A stretch of 64,000 nt of DNA from an uncultured Desulfobacter sp. GTDB taxonomy: Bacteria > Desulfobacterota > Desulfobacteria > Desulfobacterales > Desulfobacteraceae. The stretch spans positions 4,796,501 to 4,860,500 of the forward strand of contig NZ_OY781882.1 in NCBI RefSeq assembly GCF_963677125.1, given 5' to 3'. The position numbers and the translations under genes are program-made. How positions within the stretch are numbered: position 1 is the stretch's first letter; every line of letters starts with the position of its first letter. Below are positions 45,885 to 54,040 of this stretch, one piece after another. Below the pieces are notes generated by a model that saw only the letters and a program-made list of their open reading frames with translations, was not told the origin of the DNA and ran no database searches.

Positions 45885-46361
45885 TTAACGCAGTTTACGG
45901 GTGCGTCCTTGTATGTTTATTAACATTACACCGTTTTTGACTCTCGGTCCGCCAATTGTGACGCTGGTGTTATTATTAAGGCCTACATCTGTTTCAAATA
46001 TCGGCGAATCCGTGGTATCTACCCGCAGATGATACTGAATACGATTGTGCTTCATTCCCCGGGGGGTGATGGACAGTCGTCTGGCTCCGGGTAAGGGCAT
46101 GACTTTTTTTTGGCCTGGTTTTAATAACATGGTTTTGTCACTGAGTAGTCTAAATCGGGTATACTTAAAAACCGGGCCGATTTCTTTGATCATGTCCTTG
46201 ATGCCTGGATCCGTTCGAGCGGGTCCGTTGTCTGCGTTGACGACCCTTACCCGAGTCTGGTAAACAGGGCCTGCCAGTAGCGGACTATAAAGTGCCGTCA
46301 TGAGAAAGAGACCGGCAAAGGTTCCTTTGATCCATGTGGGTAATGAAAAAGCTGTACGCAT
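45885..46361 (-). CDS. Secreted protein of the ECF sigma operon
   Basis: This 158-residue protein begins with a basic, hydrophobic signal peptide probably cut after LLAGP around residue 31, so it is periplasmic or outer-membrane associated. The mature part is beta-rich: YTRFRLLSDKTMLLKPGQKKVMPLPGARRLSITP and the end SVTIGGPRVKNGVMLINIQ. Similar small proteins (FxYxxYRLL...ITVGGP) are, from memory, encoded with ECF sigma and anti-sigma genes in deltaproteobacteria. Function is unknown; it may be the operon's envelope effector or sensor. Confidence 0.75.
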   Translation of the reverse strand: MRTAFSLPTWIKGTFAGLFLMTALYSPLLAGPVYQTRVRVVNADNGPARTDPGIKDMIKEIGPVFKYTRFRLLSDKTMLLKPGQKKVMPLPGARRLSITPRGMKHNRIQYHLRVDTTDSPIFETDVGLNNNTSVTIGGPRVKNGVMLINIQGRTRKLR

Positions 46362-46375
46362 CTCTTTCCTTTCTT

Positions 46376-46858
46376 TCAGGTTTCGGAAAACCAGATAATC
46401 GTATGGTGGGTTTCTGCTGTTTCCAGGATCATAACTGAGGATCCATATGCATTAACAGAATTTACCACGGCTGAAGGGCCCGGCACTGACAATCCGATTG
46501 ACGGTTTCCCCTGGTACCAAGGGCCCAGATACATGATTGCTACCACCACAGCAAGGCTTAACATCGCGAAAACAGCCCGTGCGCCTCGGGATTTGGGTTT
46601 CATTATCCTGCCATTACCGAACTTATAGGCTCTCTCCTTTGTTTTTATAAAGATTTCAGGCGTATCTTTCAATAATAGTCTGGTAATGTCGTCTGCCTGT
46701 TGTTTAAATATCATCCCTGTCTGTTTGAAGCGAGTTTCTACTGCGCAACAGTCCGGGCATTGGGCTTTATGGCGGATAAAAGCATTTCGATCCTCTTCAT
46801 CAAGATCATTATCTATAAATCTTGAGATAAATTCATTGGAAAACTTATGGCAGGTCAT
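46376..46858 (-). CDS. Anti-sigma factor with zinc-finger-like N-terminus
   Basis: The 160-residue protein has the ZAS-type start MTCHKFSNEFISRFIDNDL...HKAQCPDCCAVE, with His4, His30, Cys34 and Cys37 placed as in zinc-binding anti-sigma domains that clamp ECF sigma factors. A membrane span (AVFAMLSLAVVVAIMYLG) at about residues 94-111 puts the C-terminal 45 residues outside the cytoplasm. It follows the ECF sigma gene by 15 bases, as expected for a partner. Confidence 0.85.
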   Translation of the reverse strand: MTCHKFSNEFISRFIDNDLDEEDRNAFIRHKAQCPDCCAVETRFKQTGMIFKQQADDITRLLLKDTPEIFIKTKERAYKFGNGRIMKPKSRGARAVFAMLSLAVVVAIMYLGPWYQGKPSIGLSVPGPSAVVNSVNAYGSSVMILETAETHHTIIWFSET

Positions 46859-46873
46859 GGCAAGTTTTTCCTC

Positions 46874-47527
46874 TTATTTCTTGGTGTGCTGTTTTGGTTC
46901 TATGGACCGGCTGATCATCTGCCTTGCCCTGAAAACCCGGCTACTGACGGTGCCTTTTTTAATTCCCAGGACTTGTGCAATTTCTTGGTAGGACAAGCCT
47001 TCAAAGGAACACAAAACAAATGCGGTTCTTACATCCTCCGGCAGCCGCGCAACTGCATCAGCCACTGCCTTGTACGCCTGTTTTTCCTGTAAAAGGGTTT
47101 CGGGGGTATCTTCCTGTGTTCTCCCGGCCTGGGCCGGAATCAAGGTTTCTGTTTCAATGGGGGTGTGGTGCCATCGAAAACGTCGTTTCCATTTACGCTT
47201 CCAATTAAGACAGGCATTGACCGTCATCTTTCGCAACCAGGCCCACAGACTTGATTCTCCCCTGAAGGTGTCGATTTTTTTAATGGCTGTGAAAAAAATA
47301 TCCTGAACAATTTCTCTGCTCTCTTCTTTATCCAGGGTAATGCCCCAGGCCAGTTTAAGCAGACGCTCCTGGTATAAATCCACCAGAGTATTGCAGGCCC
47401 ACTGCTGGCCCTGTTTCAGTCGTCGTATAAGATCGTCTTCGTCCACAGGGTGTCCCGGGTATTTTTCCGGGGGGCTGTTGGCGGCAGGTTCTTTTTTTGA
47501 CTCCTTAGCATTCCGGGGCAATATCAT
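46874..47527 (-). CDS. ECF-type RNA polymerase sigma factor
   Basis: ECF sigma factors direct RNA polymerase to stress or envelope promoters. The 217 residues contain region 2 (LVDLYQERLLKLAWGITLDKEESREIVQDIFFTAIKKIDTF, seen as EIVQDIFFTA and FRGESSLWAWLRKMTVNACLN) and region 4 (LPEDVRTAFVLCSFEGLSYQEIAQVLGIKKGTVSSRVFRAR), separated by a Pro/Thr-rich linker. The N-terminal 30 residues are lysine-rich and may be over-extended; the ATG has GGGA immediately upstream. It leads an operon with anti-sigma, secreted protein and hybrid kinase. Confidence 0.92.
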   Translation of the reverse strand: MILPRNAKESKKEPAANSPPEKYPGHPVDEDDLIRRLKQGQQWACNTLVDLYQERLLKLAWGITLDKEESREIVQDIFFTAIKKIDTFRGESSLWAWLRKMTVNACLNWKRKWKRRFRWHHTPIETETLIPAQAGRTQEDTPETLLQEKQAYKAVADAVARLPEDVRTAFVLCSFEGLSYQEIAQVLGIKKGTVSSRVFRARQMISRSIEPKQHTKK

Positions 47528-47535
47528 TCCCTTTT

Positions 47536-47578
47536 ATCAGGCATAGCAGATTAAGGCTATTTAGTGGTTATGCCTGAT
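47536..47578. promoter_or_regulatory. 10-bp inverted repeat ahead of the ECF sigma gene
   Basis: ATCAGGCATA and TATGCCTGAT are exact mirror arms separated by 23 bases that contain a nested TAGC/GCTA pair. The structure ends nine bases before the sigma ATG and starts 32 bases after the His-rich gene stop. On the minus strand it is followed by AAAAGGGA, not T, so operator or translational control is likelier than termination. Confidence 0.5.
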
Positions 47579-47609
47579 CGTATTAATTAGATCAACGTTT
47601 CAATTTTCA

Positions 47610-48083
47610 TTAATATGTGACTCTATGGCCAACCCACACCTTTTCTTTTTTCCAGTATCCTTCTGCCACAAGAAATTGTTGGTGTCTGCCCCGGACCCAT
47701 TTGCCGCGGGGATCATAGTGGGCGGGATTCCACCGGGTTTCATATACCGGTGCTACCCAGATTTTTTTGATTGCCCAGTGACCATTGGGTTTCCAAGCAT
47801 GATGATTTGTATAATAGTGTGGCTTGGGAGGGACTGGTGCGGCATGAGTCCGAACAGGTTGGTTGGGCCTGTTCAGGCTCTGGGCAATGGCTGTTCCCAG
47901 GATCAGGGCACCTGCACCCACAACGAGACCTTTAAGAACATCGTTGTTGTGGTGGTCCTGATGGTTATGACGATGGTGATGGCTTCGATCAGGGCCATGC
48001 CTGCCGGGGCCTGCCTGGACAACTCCGGCAAACAGGCTTGTTATGAATATGGCTGCTGCTGCAAGGGCAATGTGTTTTTTCAT
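47610..48083 (-). CDS. His-rich secreted protein with tryptophan/tyrosine repeats
   Basis: The ATG at 48083, preceded by AAGGAGG, gives 157 residues; a longer frame upstream lacks such a site. A signal peptide (MKKHIALAAAAIFITSLFAGVVQA) is followed by a histidine cluster (DRSHHHRHNHQDHHNND, 11 His in about 20 residues), a hydrophobic glycine-rich segment (GLVVGAGALILGTAIA) and a C-terminus of WVAPVYE, YDPRGKWVRG and GYWKKEKVWVG repeats, as in small envelope proteins often induced by stress. Metal binding by the His cluster is inference. It may be a target of the adjacent ECF system. Confidence 0.8.
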   Translation of the reverse strand: MKKHIALAAAAIFITSLFAGVVQAGPGRHGPDRSHHHRHNHQDHHNNDVLKGLVVGAGALILGTAIAQSLNRPNQPVRTHAAPVPPKPHYYTNHHAWKPNGHWAIKKIWVAPVYETRWNPAHYDPRGKWVRGRHQQFLVAEGYWKKEKVWVGHRVTY

Positions 48084-48132
48084 GGTGTCCTCCTTGGTTT
48101 GCTGTTTCAGGCTAAAAGTCAGCCTGTTTAAC

Positions 48133-48169
48133 AGTATAGACACCGAAAATTAAAAAAAACTCACCGAAA
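48133..48169 (-). promoter_or_regulatory. Putative promoter and direct repeats upstream of the His-rich gene
   Basis: On the minus strand TTTCGGTG occurs twice, 21 bases apart (two helical turns; plus-strand CACCGAAA at 48141-48148 and 48162-48169), and is followed by TATACT (48133-48138), a 5 of 6 match to a -10 box, about 50 bases before the ATG. The spacing suggests either an ECF-type two-part promoter (CGGTGAG...GTCTA) or a regulator site. Confidence 0.4.
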
Positions 48170-48192
48170 TAAAAATAATTTACAGGTGGGCG

Positions 48193-49176
48193 CTATCCGC
48201 CGATGGATGTCATATGATTTAATGGCAGATCCCGGGCAGTTCTTTTCTCTAAGCTATGGTGTAACGGCTTGTCTTTCAAAGCAGTTACTATGATTTGTTT
48301 CAGACTGTCATCATCGGCGCCGTTTCGTAGAGGTGTGAGAATGTCAGTTTCTTTGTTGCTCAGCAGGCAGGGACGAATGGTCCCCCGGGAGGTCAGGCGC
48401 AACCTGTTGCATTCACTGCAAAAATGGGAACTGACCGGTGTGATGAACCCTAAAATTCCCAATGCCCCGGCCAGTTTGTACAGTTTTGCGGGACCATCAT
48501 TTGCTTTTTTAGGGACAACCGTCAATGATCCATGGGCCTTAGTGATCAGATTTTTAATGTCTTGGGTCAGGATCTGCCCGTCTGCCCCGACATCTGAATT
48601 TCCCATGGGCATATATTCAATAAAGCGGACATGGAAGGGGTATTTCAGAGTCAGGCCGGCAATGGCCTGGATTTCATCATCGTTGAACCCTTTCAACGCC
48701 ACCGTATTGATTTTTATGGGTGACATGCCCAAGTCATGGGCTGCCATGATACTATCCCAAACCCTTTGGAACCGGTCCCGCCGGGTGATCTTAAGAAATT
48801 TTTCGGGCACCAGGGTATCCAAGCTGAAGTTGAGCCTTTGAATCCCCATATCCATCAACTCGTTTATTTTATCCCGGTTCAGGCGGGAACCGTTGGTGGT
48901 AATAGAGATGTCCTTTAGTTGGGGAATGCGGCACAGGCGGTGGAGAAAGGAGAAAATGCCTTTTCTGACAAAGGGTTCTCCACCGGTGATTCTGACTTTG
49001 TTAATGCCCATGTCACAGCTGATACGGACAATTCTTAATATCTCCTCATACCGGGCAATGCGCTCATGCTCAATAACCTTAAACGGGGCTGCAGGCACAC
49101 AATACCTGCACCTGAAATTACATCGGTCCGTGACGGAGATTCTCAAATAATTAATGTTTCTGGTTCCTGCAATCAT
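48193..49176 (-). CDS. moaA: GTP 3',8-cyclase MoaA (molybdenum cofactor)
   Basis: MoaA is a radical-SAM enzyme that converts GTP to cyclic 3',8-dihydro-GTP in the first step of molybdopterin synthesis. The 327 residues hold the SAM cluster CNFRCRYC (Cys18, 22, 25), RITGGEPFVRKG, TTNGSRL, SLDTL, and the second cluster CSECNRLRLTSRGTIRPCL. It ends with the catalytic double glycine SIGG. It is 14 bases after cobA-hemD, so it is in that operon. Sulfate reducers use this cofactor (as tungsten or molybdenum) in formate dehydrogenases. Confidence 0.96.
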   Translation of the reverse strand: MIAGTRNINYLRISVTDRCNFRCRYCVPAAPFKVIEHERIARYEEILRIVRISCDMGINKVRITGGEPFVRKGIFSFLHRLCRIPQLKDISITTNGSRLNRDKINELMDMGIQRLNFSLDTLVPEKFLKITRRDRFQRVWDSIMAAHDLGMSPIKINTVALKGFNDDEIQAIAGLTLKYPFHVRFIEYMPMGNSDVGADGQILTQDIKNLITKAHGSLTVVPKKANDGPAKLYKLAGALGILGFITPVSSHFCSECNRLRLTSRGTIRPCLLSNKETDILTPLRNGADDDSLKQIIVTALKDKPLHHSLEKRTARDLPLNHMTSIGG

Positions 49177-49190
49177 TGTACTTTAACTTT

Positions 49191-50732
49191 CTATACTTCA
49201 GGTAATGCACCTTCATAATGTTCGAGCAAGGCGGCTATCAGGCCGTCTATGGTAAAAGCGTCCGCTTCAATATCCGGTTTAAGCCCTTGGGCCCGGATGG
49301 TATCCGAGGTGATGGGACCAATACTGGCAAGCAGAACCCCGTCAAGCAGGGCAGGGATGTTTTGCCCGTCAAGCAGGGTTAAGAAATTCGTTACCGTGGA
49401 AGATGAGGTAAAGGTTACAGCGTCAATATCCCCAGCCTTGAGCATATCAATCAGCAACGCTTTGCCTTCACTTGCCAGTCGGGTTTCATACGCGGTGACC
49501 TCATCCACCTGAGCCCCCATATGTGTCAACTGCTCAGGCAGGATGGTGCGCGCCTTTTTTGCCCGGGGCAGCAATACCCTTTTACCGGTCATATCAAGAC
49601 CTGAAAACGCATCCACAACAGATTCCGCCTGGTATGTTTCGGGCAGAATATCAGAAATAATGCCATAATCTGCCAGTCGTTCTTTGGTCACAGGGCCGAT
49701 ACAGGCAAATTTAAGATGGCCCAAGGCGCGGGCGTCCTTGCCTTTTTCAAAGAGGGTATCAAAGAAAAATTTTACGCCGTTGACCGAAGTCAGCACCAGC
49801 CAGTCATATTGGTCCAGGTTATCAATGGCCGTCTCCAGTGGTTTTTTGTCTTCAGGCGGTGCGATTTTAATGGTGGGGATCTCTATACACTGGGCGCCAA
49901 GGCGATTTAACTCAGCCACAAGGCCGGATGCCTGGGCCCGGGCCCGGGTGATCACAATTTTTTTTCCGAACAACGGTTTTTTGTCAAACCAGCTTAGCTC
50001 TTCCCGTAAAGAAACCACATGTCCCACAACAATGATGGCCGGAGATTTCAGCCCTGCTTTTTTAACTGCGTCAACAATCGTTTCAAGGGTGCCGGTTACC
50101 GTCTGCTGGCGGGTAGTGGTGCCCCAGCGTACGAGTGCCACCGGTGTATCCGAGGGTTTCCCGTGTTCAATTAGTTTGGTGACGATATTAGATAAATTTT
50201 TAACCCCCATCAGAAAGACAAGGGTGGCGTCTGACTTTGCAAAGATGTCCCACTGCATCCGGGACTCTTTTTTATCAGGCCGTTCGTGACCGGTTATAAA
50301 AGAGACAAAGGAGGTATGGTCCCTGTGGGTCACCGGGATCCCGGCATAGGCCGGGGCTGCCACGGCAGATGTAACACCGGGAATTACCTCATAACTGATG
50401 CCGTCAGCCAACAGCTCCTGAGCCTCTTCTCCGCCGCGACCAAAAACAAAGGGATCACCTCCCTTGAGACGGGCCACATTTTTGCCTTCTCTGGCTTTGT
50501 TTACCAGCAGCAGATTGATTTTATCCTGGGTCAGGGTGTGGTCCCCGCCTTTTTTGCCCACGTAGATGATTTCAGCGTCTTTTTTCGCATAATCAAGCAG
50601 AAATGGGGATGCCAGGTAGTCATAAACCACCACATCCGCAGCTTGAATGCACTCCATTGCCTTTACGGTGATAAGCCCTGGGTCTCCCGGTCCTGCACCA
50701 ATTAGATAAACCTTGCCCCTGGATTGTGTCAT
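49191..50732 (-). CDS. Fused uroporphyrinogen-III C-methyltransferase / uroporphyrinogen-III synthase
   Basis: The 513-residue protein joins SUMT (CobA) at residues 1 to about 250 to HemD at about 260-505. The first half shows VYLIGAGPGDPGLITVKA, ARLKGGDPFVFGRGGEEA, GVTSAVAAPAYAGIPVTHR and VVRWGT-like text; the second half LVLTSVNGVKFFF, ACIGPVT and SIGPITSDTIRAQG. It makes uroporphyrinogen III and then precorrin-2 for siroheme, heme (by the siroheme route) and corrinoids. Such fusions are known in sulfate reducers and clostridia. Its start overlaps hemC's end by four bases (ATGA). Confidence 0.95.
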   Translation of the reverse strand: MTQSRGKVYLIGAGPGDPGLITVKAMECIQAADVVVYDYLASPFLLDYAKKDAEIIYVGKKGGDHTLTQDKINLLLVNKAREGKNVARLKGGDPFVFGRGGEEAQELLADGISYEVIPGVTSAVAAPAYAGIPVTHRDHTSFVSFITGHERPDKKESRMQWDIFAKSDATLVFLMGVKNLSNIVTKLIEHGKPSDTPVALVRWGTTTRQQTVTGTLETIVDAVKKAGLKSPAIIVVGHVVSLREELSWFDKKPLFGKKIVITRARAQASGLVAELNRLGAQCIEIPTIKIAPPEDKKPLETAIDNLDQYDWLVLTSVNGVKFFFDTLFEKGKDARALGHLKFACIGPVTKERLADYGIISDILPETYQAESVVDAFSGLDMTGKRVLLPRAKKARTILPEQLTHMGAQVDEVTAYETRLASEGKALLIDMLKAGDIDAVTFTSSSTVTNFLTLLDGQNIPALLDGVLLASIGPITSDTIRAQGLKPDIEADAFTIDGLIAALLEHYEGALPEV

Positions 50733-51655
50733 GGGATATTAAGTGCCTCCAATATGCGTTTTCCGCCTTTATCAAGAACAAGTTTTGCAAGTTCCCGACC
50801 CTTTTCAGTTACCTGTTCAAGGGATGCTTCAATTGTTTCTTTGATTAAAGACTCTCCGTCCTCCGACGCCACCACTGCCGTCAGTATCACCCGGTTGTCC
50901 AGGATTTTACCGAAACAAGCCACAGGGATATGGCAGCTGCCTTCAATCTCTTTGAGAAATGCCCGTTCGCCGGTTACACAGATCCGGGTGGGGTCATGGT
51001 CGAGAACGGATAAAATGTCGGCCATGTCCGGATCATTTTCCCGGGTTTCGATGCAAAGCGCCCCCTGGCCCACAGCAGGCACCATATCGGTTTCAGTCAG
51101 GTACTCGGTGATTTCACTGCCCTGGCCCAAACGTTCAAGCCCGGCTGCCGCGAGTACTATTGCAGCATATTCACCTGATTTAAGCTTTTTAAGGCGGGTA
51201 TCCAGATTGCCGCGGATGGATTTGATTTCAAGATCCGGGCGAAGGTGTTTTAGCTGGGAGCCCCGGCGAAGGCTGGAGGTGCCGATGACAGCACCTTGTG
51301 GATAATCTTTGAAAAGTGCCCCCTGGCCGGATATGAGTACATCAAAAGGGTTGGCCCGTTCCGGTATGGCTCCGATCACCAATCCTTCGGGCAGTTCTCC
51401 AGGCATGTCTTTCATAGAGTGAACGGCTAAATCAATCGTCCCGTCTAAAAGGGCTGATTCAATCTCTTTGACAAAAAGGCCTTTGCCGCCCACCATGGCA
51501 AGCGGCCGGTCTGTTACCCGGTCACCCGTGGTTTTGATAATGTTTATATCAACCTGAATATCAGGAAAGGCGTTTTCAATAGTCTCTTTTACGTGGTTGG
51601 CCTGCCACAGGGCCAGCATGCTTCCCCGGGTGCCAATGCAGATATTTGTTTTCAT
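50729..51655 (-). CDS. hemC: Hydroxymethylbilane synthase (porphobilinogen deaminase)
   Basis: HemC links four porphobilinogens into hydroxymethylbilane, the substrate of HemD. The 308 residues have the opening ICIGTRGSMLALWQAN, the VHSMKDMP active-site loop, IGTSSLRRGSQL and the dipyrromethane-binding cysteine in EGSCHIPVA. It feeds straight into the fused CobA-HemD encoded by the next, overlapping gene. The start ATG is two bases after the fmdB stop. Confidence 0.97.
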   Translation of the reverse strand: MKTNICIGTRGSMLALWQANHVKETIENAFPDIQVDINIIKTTGDRVTDRPLAMVGGKGLFVKEIESALLDGTIDLAVHSMKDMPGELPEGLVIGAIPERANPFDVLISGQGALFKDYPQGAVIGTSSLRRGSQLKHLRPDLEIKSIRGNLDTRLKKLKSGEYAAIVLAAAGLERLGQGSEITEYLTETDMVPAVGQGALCIETRENDPDMADILSVLDHDPTRICVTGERAFLKEIEGSCHIPVACFGKILDNRVILTAVVASEDGESLIKETIEASLEQVTEKGRELAKLVLDKGGKRILEALNIP

Positions 51656-51657
51656 GT

Positions 51658-51921
51658 TTACCCGATCGTTAGGCTGCTGCTGTTACTGCTGCAGGAACTG
51701 CAGTTGGTTGAGGTGCAGCCGCTACAGGCAGAGCTGCCGGCTGATTTGGTTGTCTGAATCTGGCCGCCGGGACCCGTGGATTTGGATACAAATCCGCATT
51801 TTGACATCATTCGTGCCAGGTCTTCGCTGCTGCATGCCGGGCACGTGGGGATATCACTGCCCATTACCAGGGTTTCAAAGTTTTTACCGCAGGCGTTGCA
51901 GGTATATTCATAAATCGGCAT
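51658..51921 (-). CDS. FmdB-family zinc-ribbon protein
   Basis: An 87-residue protein with the FmdB regulatory domain: MPIYEYTCNACGKNFE and PTCPACSSEDLARMMSKCGF, two CxxC pairs forming a zinc ribbon. The C-terminal third is Ser/Cys-rich (SACSGCTSTNCSSCSS), a tail seen in several deltaproteobacterial homologues. The function is not established; the name comes from a formylmethanofuran dehydrogenase cluster. It heads the hemC-cobA/hemD-moaA run, two bases before hemC. Confidence 0.9.
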   Translation of the reverse strand: MPIYEYTCNACGKNFETLVMGSDIPTCPACSSEDLARMMSKCGFVSKSTGPGGQIQTTKSAGSSACSGCTSTNCSSCSSNSSSLTIG

Positions 51922-52069
51922 TCTTCCGCCCCTTTTGTTAGTTTAAAATTAAAAATAACGTACCAATATAAAGACATAGGGCTTATTTTTCAAGGTTATG
52001 ATTCAATAAACTGTATTGTTGCCGGATCGTTTGTAGCGGTCCATAACGGTTGGGGTGGAGAACTGTTGT

Positions 52070-53245
52070 TTATTTTTTAAAGGGGAAAGCCTTTTCAACG
52101 GTGTCTCTGAAATTTTGTTCACTCAGGAACTGCCAGGCAATCCTGGCAAGAATCCGGGCGGTTTTTTTCATTTGGGAAAATGCGAAGTGGGTGGCCGCCG
52201 CCTGGGCAAATTTTCTGGAGTGAATGATGATGTCCGGATTGTTTTGGGTAATGTTAAAATAGGCGTGCATGGCCGGTACTTCATAGGTGACATCTCCGAA
52301 ATCCGAAGATCCCCGGGGCGGCTTGGTCCATTGGGGTTGCATGCCGGCATCCCGGGCAAGTGAAAAAAAGAGCTGGTTGAGCGGGGCATTGGGAATACCC
52401 GGCTTGTAAGGGTTGAGTATCGCCGAAAATTTCAGCGTCGTGTCGGTCATCAGTGCCGCGCCTTTGGCAATATTTTCAAATCGGACCTGCATTTGGTTAA
52501 GATAGTTAAGATCAAAATCGCGTAAATAGAATTCGGCTTGGGCAAAATCCGGAATAATGTTGGGGGCCTGGCCACCGTCCCGGATCACGCCATGGACCCG
52601 GCTGGTCTCAGTGAGTTGCTGGCGCCAGGCATCCACGCCATTGAAAAGAAGCCGTATGGCGTCTAAAGCGTTGACGCCTTTTTCCGGACAATCTGCGGCA
52701 TGTGCGGTTTTCCCGGCAAAGGAGATCATGAATTGCCTGATACCTGACTCTCCGGCATAAGGTGCTGTGGCATCATCCGACGGGTGGGCCATAAGCACGA
52801 GGTCCACATCTTTCAGTGCACCAGCCTTGATCAGATCAATCTTGGCGCCCCGTTGTTCTTCGGCAGGGGTGCCCATCACCGTAACTCTGCCTGGTAAATG
52901 GTGGTAATCCAAGAGATTTTTCAGCACCAGCCCCGCTCCCAGTGCCACGCCTGCAATCAGGTTATGGCCGCACCCGTGACCGATGCCGGGCAGGGCATCA
53001 TATTCAGCCATGAAACAGATGTGAGGGCCATCTTGGCCTGCTGTCGCATTAAAGGCCGTGGCAAGGCCCTTGTAGTCTGTTTCCACAGAAAATCCCCAGG
53101 CGCTGAGCAGATCTGCCTGCCAGGCACATGCCTGAATCTCTTGGCCGGAAAGTTCCGGCGTGTCATGGATTTTATTTACCACGGACAATAAATCTTGTTC
53201 GTGGGCTTTTAATATGGATCTGATCTGTTCCTCTATGATAGTCAT
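52070..53245 (-). CDS. M20-family metal-dependent amidohydrolase (ACY1L2/PM20D2-like)
   Basis: The 391-residue protein has the two-domain layout of M20 aminoacylases. Metal-binding text is visible as MAEYDALPGIGHGCGHNLIAG, then GTPAEEQRGAK with the catalytic Glu, and AHP near residue 153; the dimerisation domain starts at ISFAGKTAHAA; a late SSDFGDVTYEVPAMHAYF region supplies further ligands. It probably hydrolyses an acyl-amino acid or dipeptide-like amide in the cytosol. Substrate is not known. It is monocistronic, 150 bases upstream of fmdB. Confidence 0.9.
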   Translation of the reverse strand: MTIIEEQIRSILKAHEQDLLSVVNKIHDTPELSGQEIQACAWQADLLSAWGFSVETDYKGLATAFNATAGQDGPHICFMAEYDALPGIGHGCGHNLIAGVALGAGLVLKNLLDYHHLPGRVTVMGTPAEEQRGAKIDLIKAGALKDVDLVLMAHPSDDATAPYAGESGIRQFMISFAGKTAHAADCPEKGVNALDAIRLLFNGVDAWRQQLTETSRVHGVIRDGGQAPNIIPDFAQAEFYLRDFDLNYLNQMQVRFENIAKGAALMTDTTLKFSAILNPYKPGIPNAPLNQLFFSLARDAGMQPQWTKPPRGSSDFGDVTYEVPAMHAYFNITQNNPDIIIHSRKFAQAAATHFAFSQMKKTARILARIAWQFLSEQNFRDTVEKAFPFKK

Positions 53246-53456
53246 CTCACGACAATTCCAAAGGGTAAAACTTCATGATTAATAAAAAGTTTTATAATAA
53301 TAAAAGTTACATATATTTAAATTTGAAGCTTAATCAATAGGATTTTCAAGATTTGGTTAAAATATCACGCCGGAACGAATTGTGTTTTTAAAATACTGTG
53401 GTATCCCTGAAAACAAAAGGCTATACTGCGTTTTTAAAATTAAGGAATTTAATTGT

Positions 53457-53903
53457 ATGAAATTCATATTTCTGCTGGTACTTGCCTTTGCTGCCGGCAT
53501 GCTGGGACCGGTGCAGGCCGGAATGAATGCAAAGGTCGGAAAAGCCTTGAATGATCCCTTTTATGCGGCGCTTATTTCATTTGCCGTGGGTACGGCAGGC
53601 CTTTTAGGCTATGCGTTGATCGGCAGAATGGATTTTGCCGTCATCCGGAGCGTCTCAGGCGTTCATTGGAGTCTTTGGCTGGCCGGACTTTTAGGTGCCT
53701 TTTATGTGACCGCGACCATCGTACTGGCACCAAGGCTGGGCACGGCACTGACCTTTGGTCTGGTGGTGGCGGGGCAACTTGCCATGGCCGTGATCATAGA
53801 TCATTTTGGGTTGTTCGGTATGCCGGTTCAGCCGGTTAACTGGCCTCGTCTTGCCGGTGTCGCGTTGATAATTAGCGGGACCATGTTAATACGGTGGTTT
53901 TAG
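53457..53903 (+). CDS. Small DMT-type membrane protein (YdcZ/DUF606 family)
   Basis: From the ATG at 53457 (AAGGAATTT upstream; the longer in-frame reading is not supported) the 148-residue protein has five hydrophobic segments: MKFIFLLVLAFAAGMLGPVQAG, FYAALISFAVGTAGLLGYAL, LWLAGLLGAFYVTATIVLAP, LTFGLVVAGQLAMAVIID and LAGVALIISGTMLI. The GPVQAGMNAKVGKAL and GAFYVTATIVLAPRLG signatures match the DUF606/YdcZ branch of the drug/metabolite transporter superfamily. These often pair with a second copy; only one is seen here. Substrate unknown. Confidence 0.85.
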   Translation: MKFIFLLVLAFAAGMLGPVQAGMNAKVGKALNDPFYAALISFAVGTAGLLGYALIGRMDFAVIRSVSGVHWSLWLAGLLGAFYVTATIVLAPRLGTALTFGLVVAGQLAMAVIIDHFGLFGMPVQPVNWPRLAGVALIISGTMLIRWF

Positions 53904-53907
53904 GTTG

Positions 53908-54030
53908 TGTTTGAACGAAAAGTCACCCATCTGCGGCGTTGCAGAAAAATTTGCAATCCTCACATACAATAGTATGCTCCGGTTCCAAATTTCTCTGCGC
54001 CTTGCATATGGGCAACTTTTCGTTCAAACA
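53908..54030. repeat. 123-bp palindromic intergenic repeat, copy 2
   Basis: It begins TGTTTGAACGAAAAG and ends CTTTTCGTTCAAACA, an exact mirror at the ends. It is nearly identical to copy 1 in both arms, same orientation and same length, but has a different tip, CATAC-AATA-GTATG. The mismatch CCTCA/CTCCGG is kept. It fills the 137-base space between two converging genes. Confidence 0.88.
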
Positions 54031-54040
54031 TTACTTCTAT

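Noticed and set aside
48269..50289. Plus-strand frames opposite moaA and cobA-hemD
   Set aside because: Shadow frames of conserved genes, with no initiation signals.
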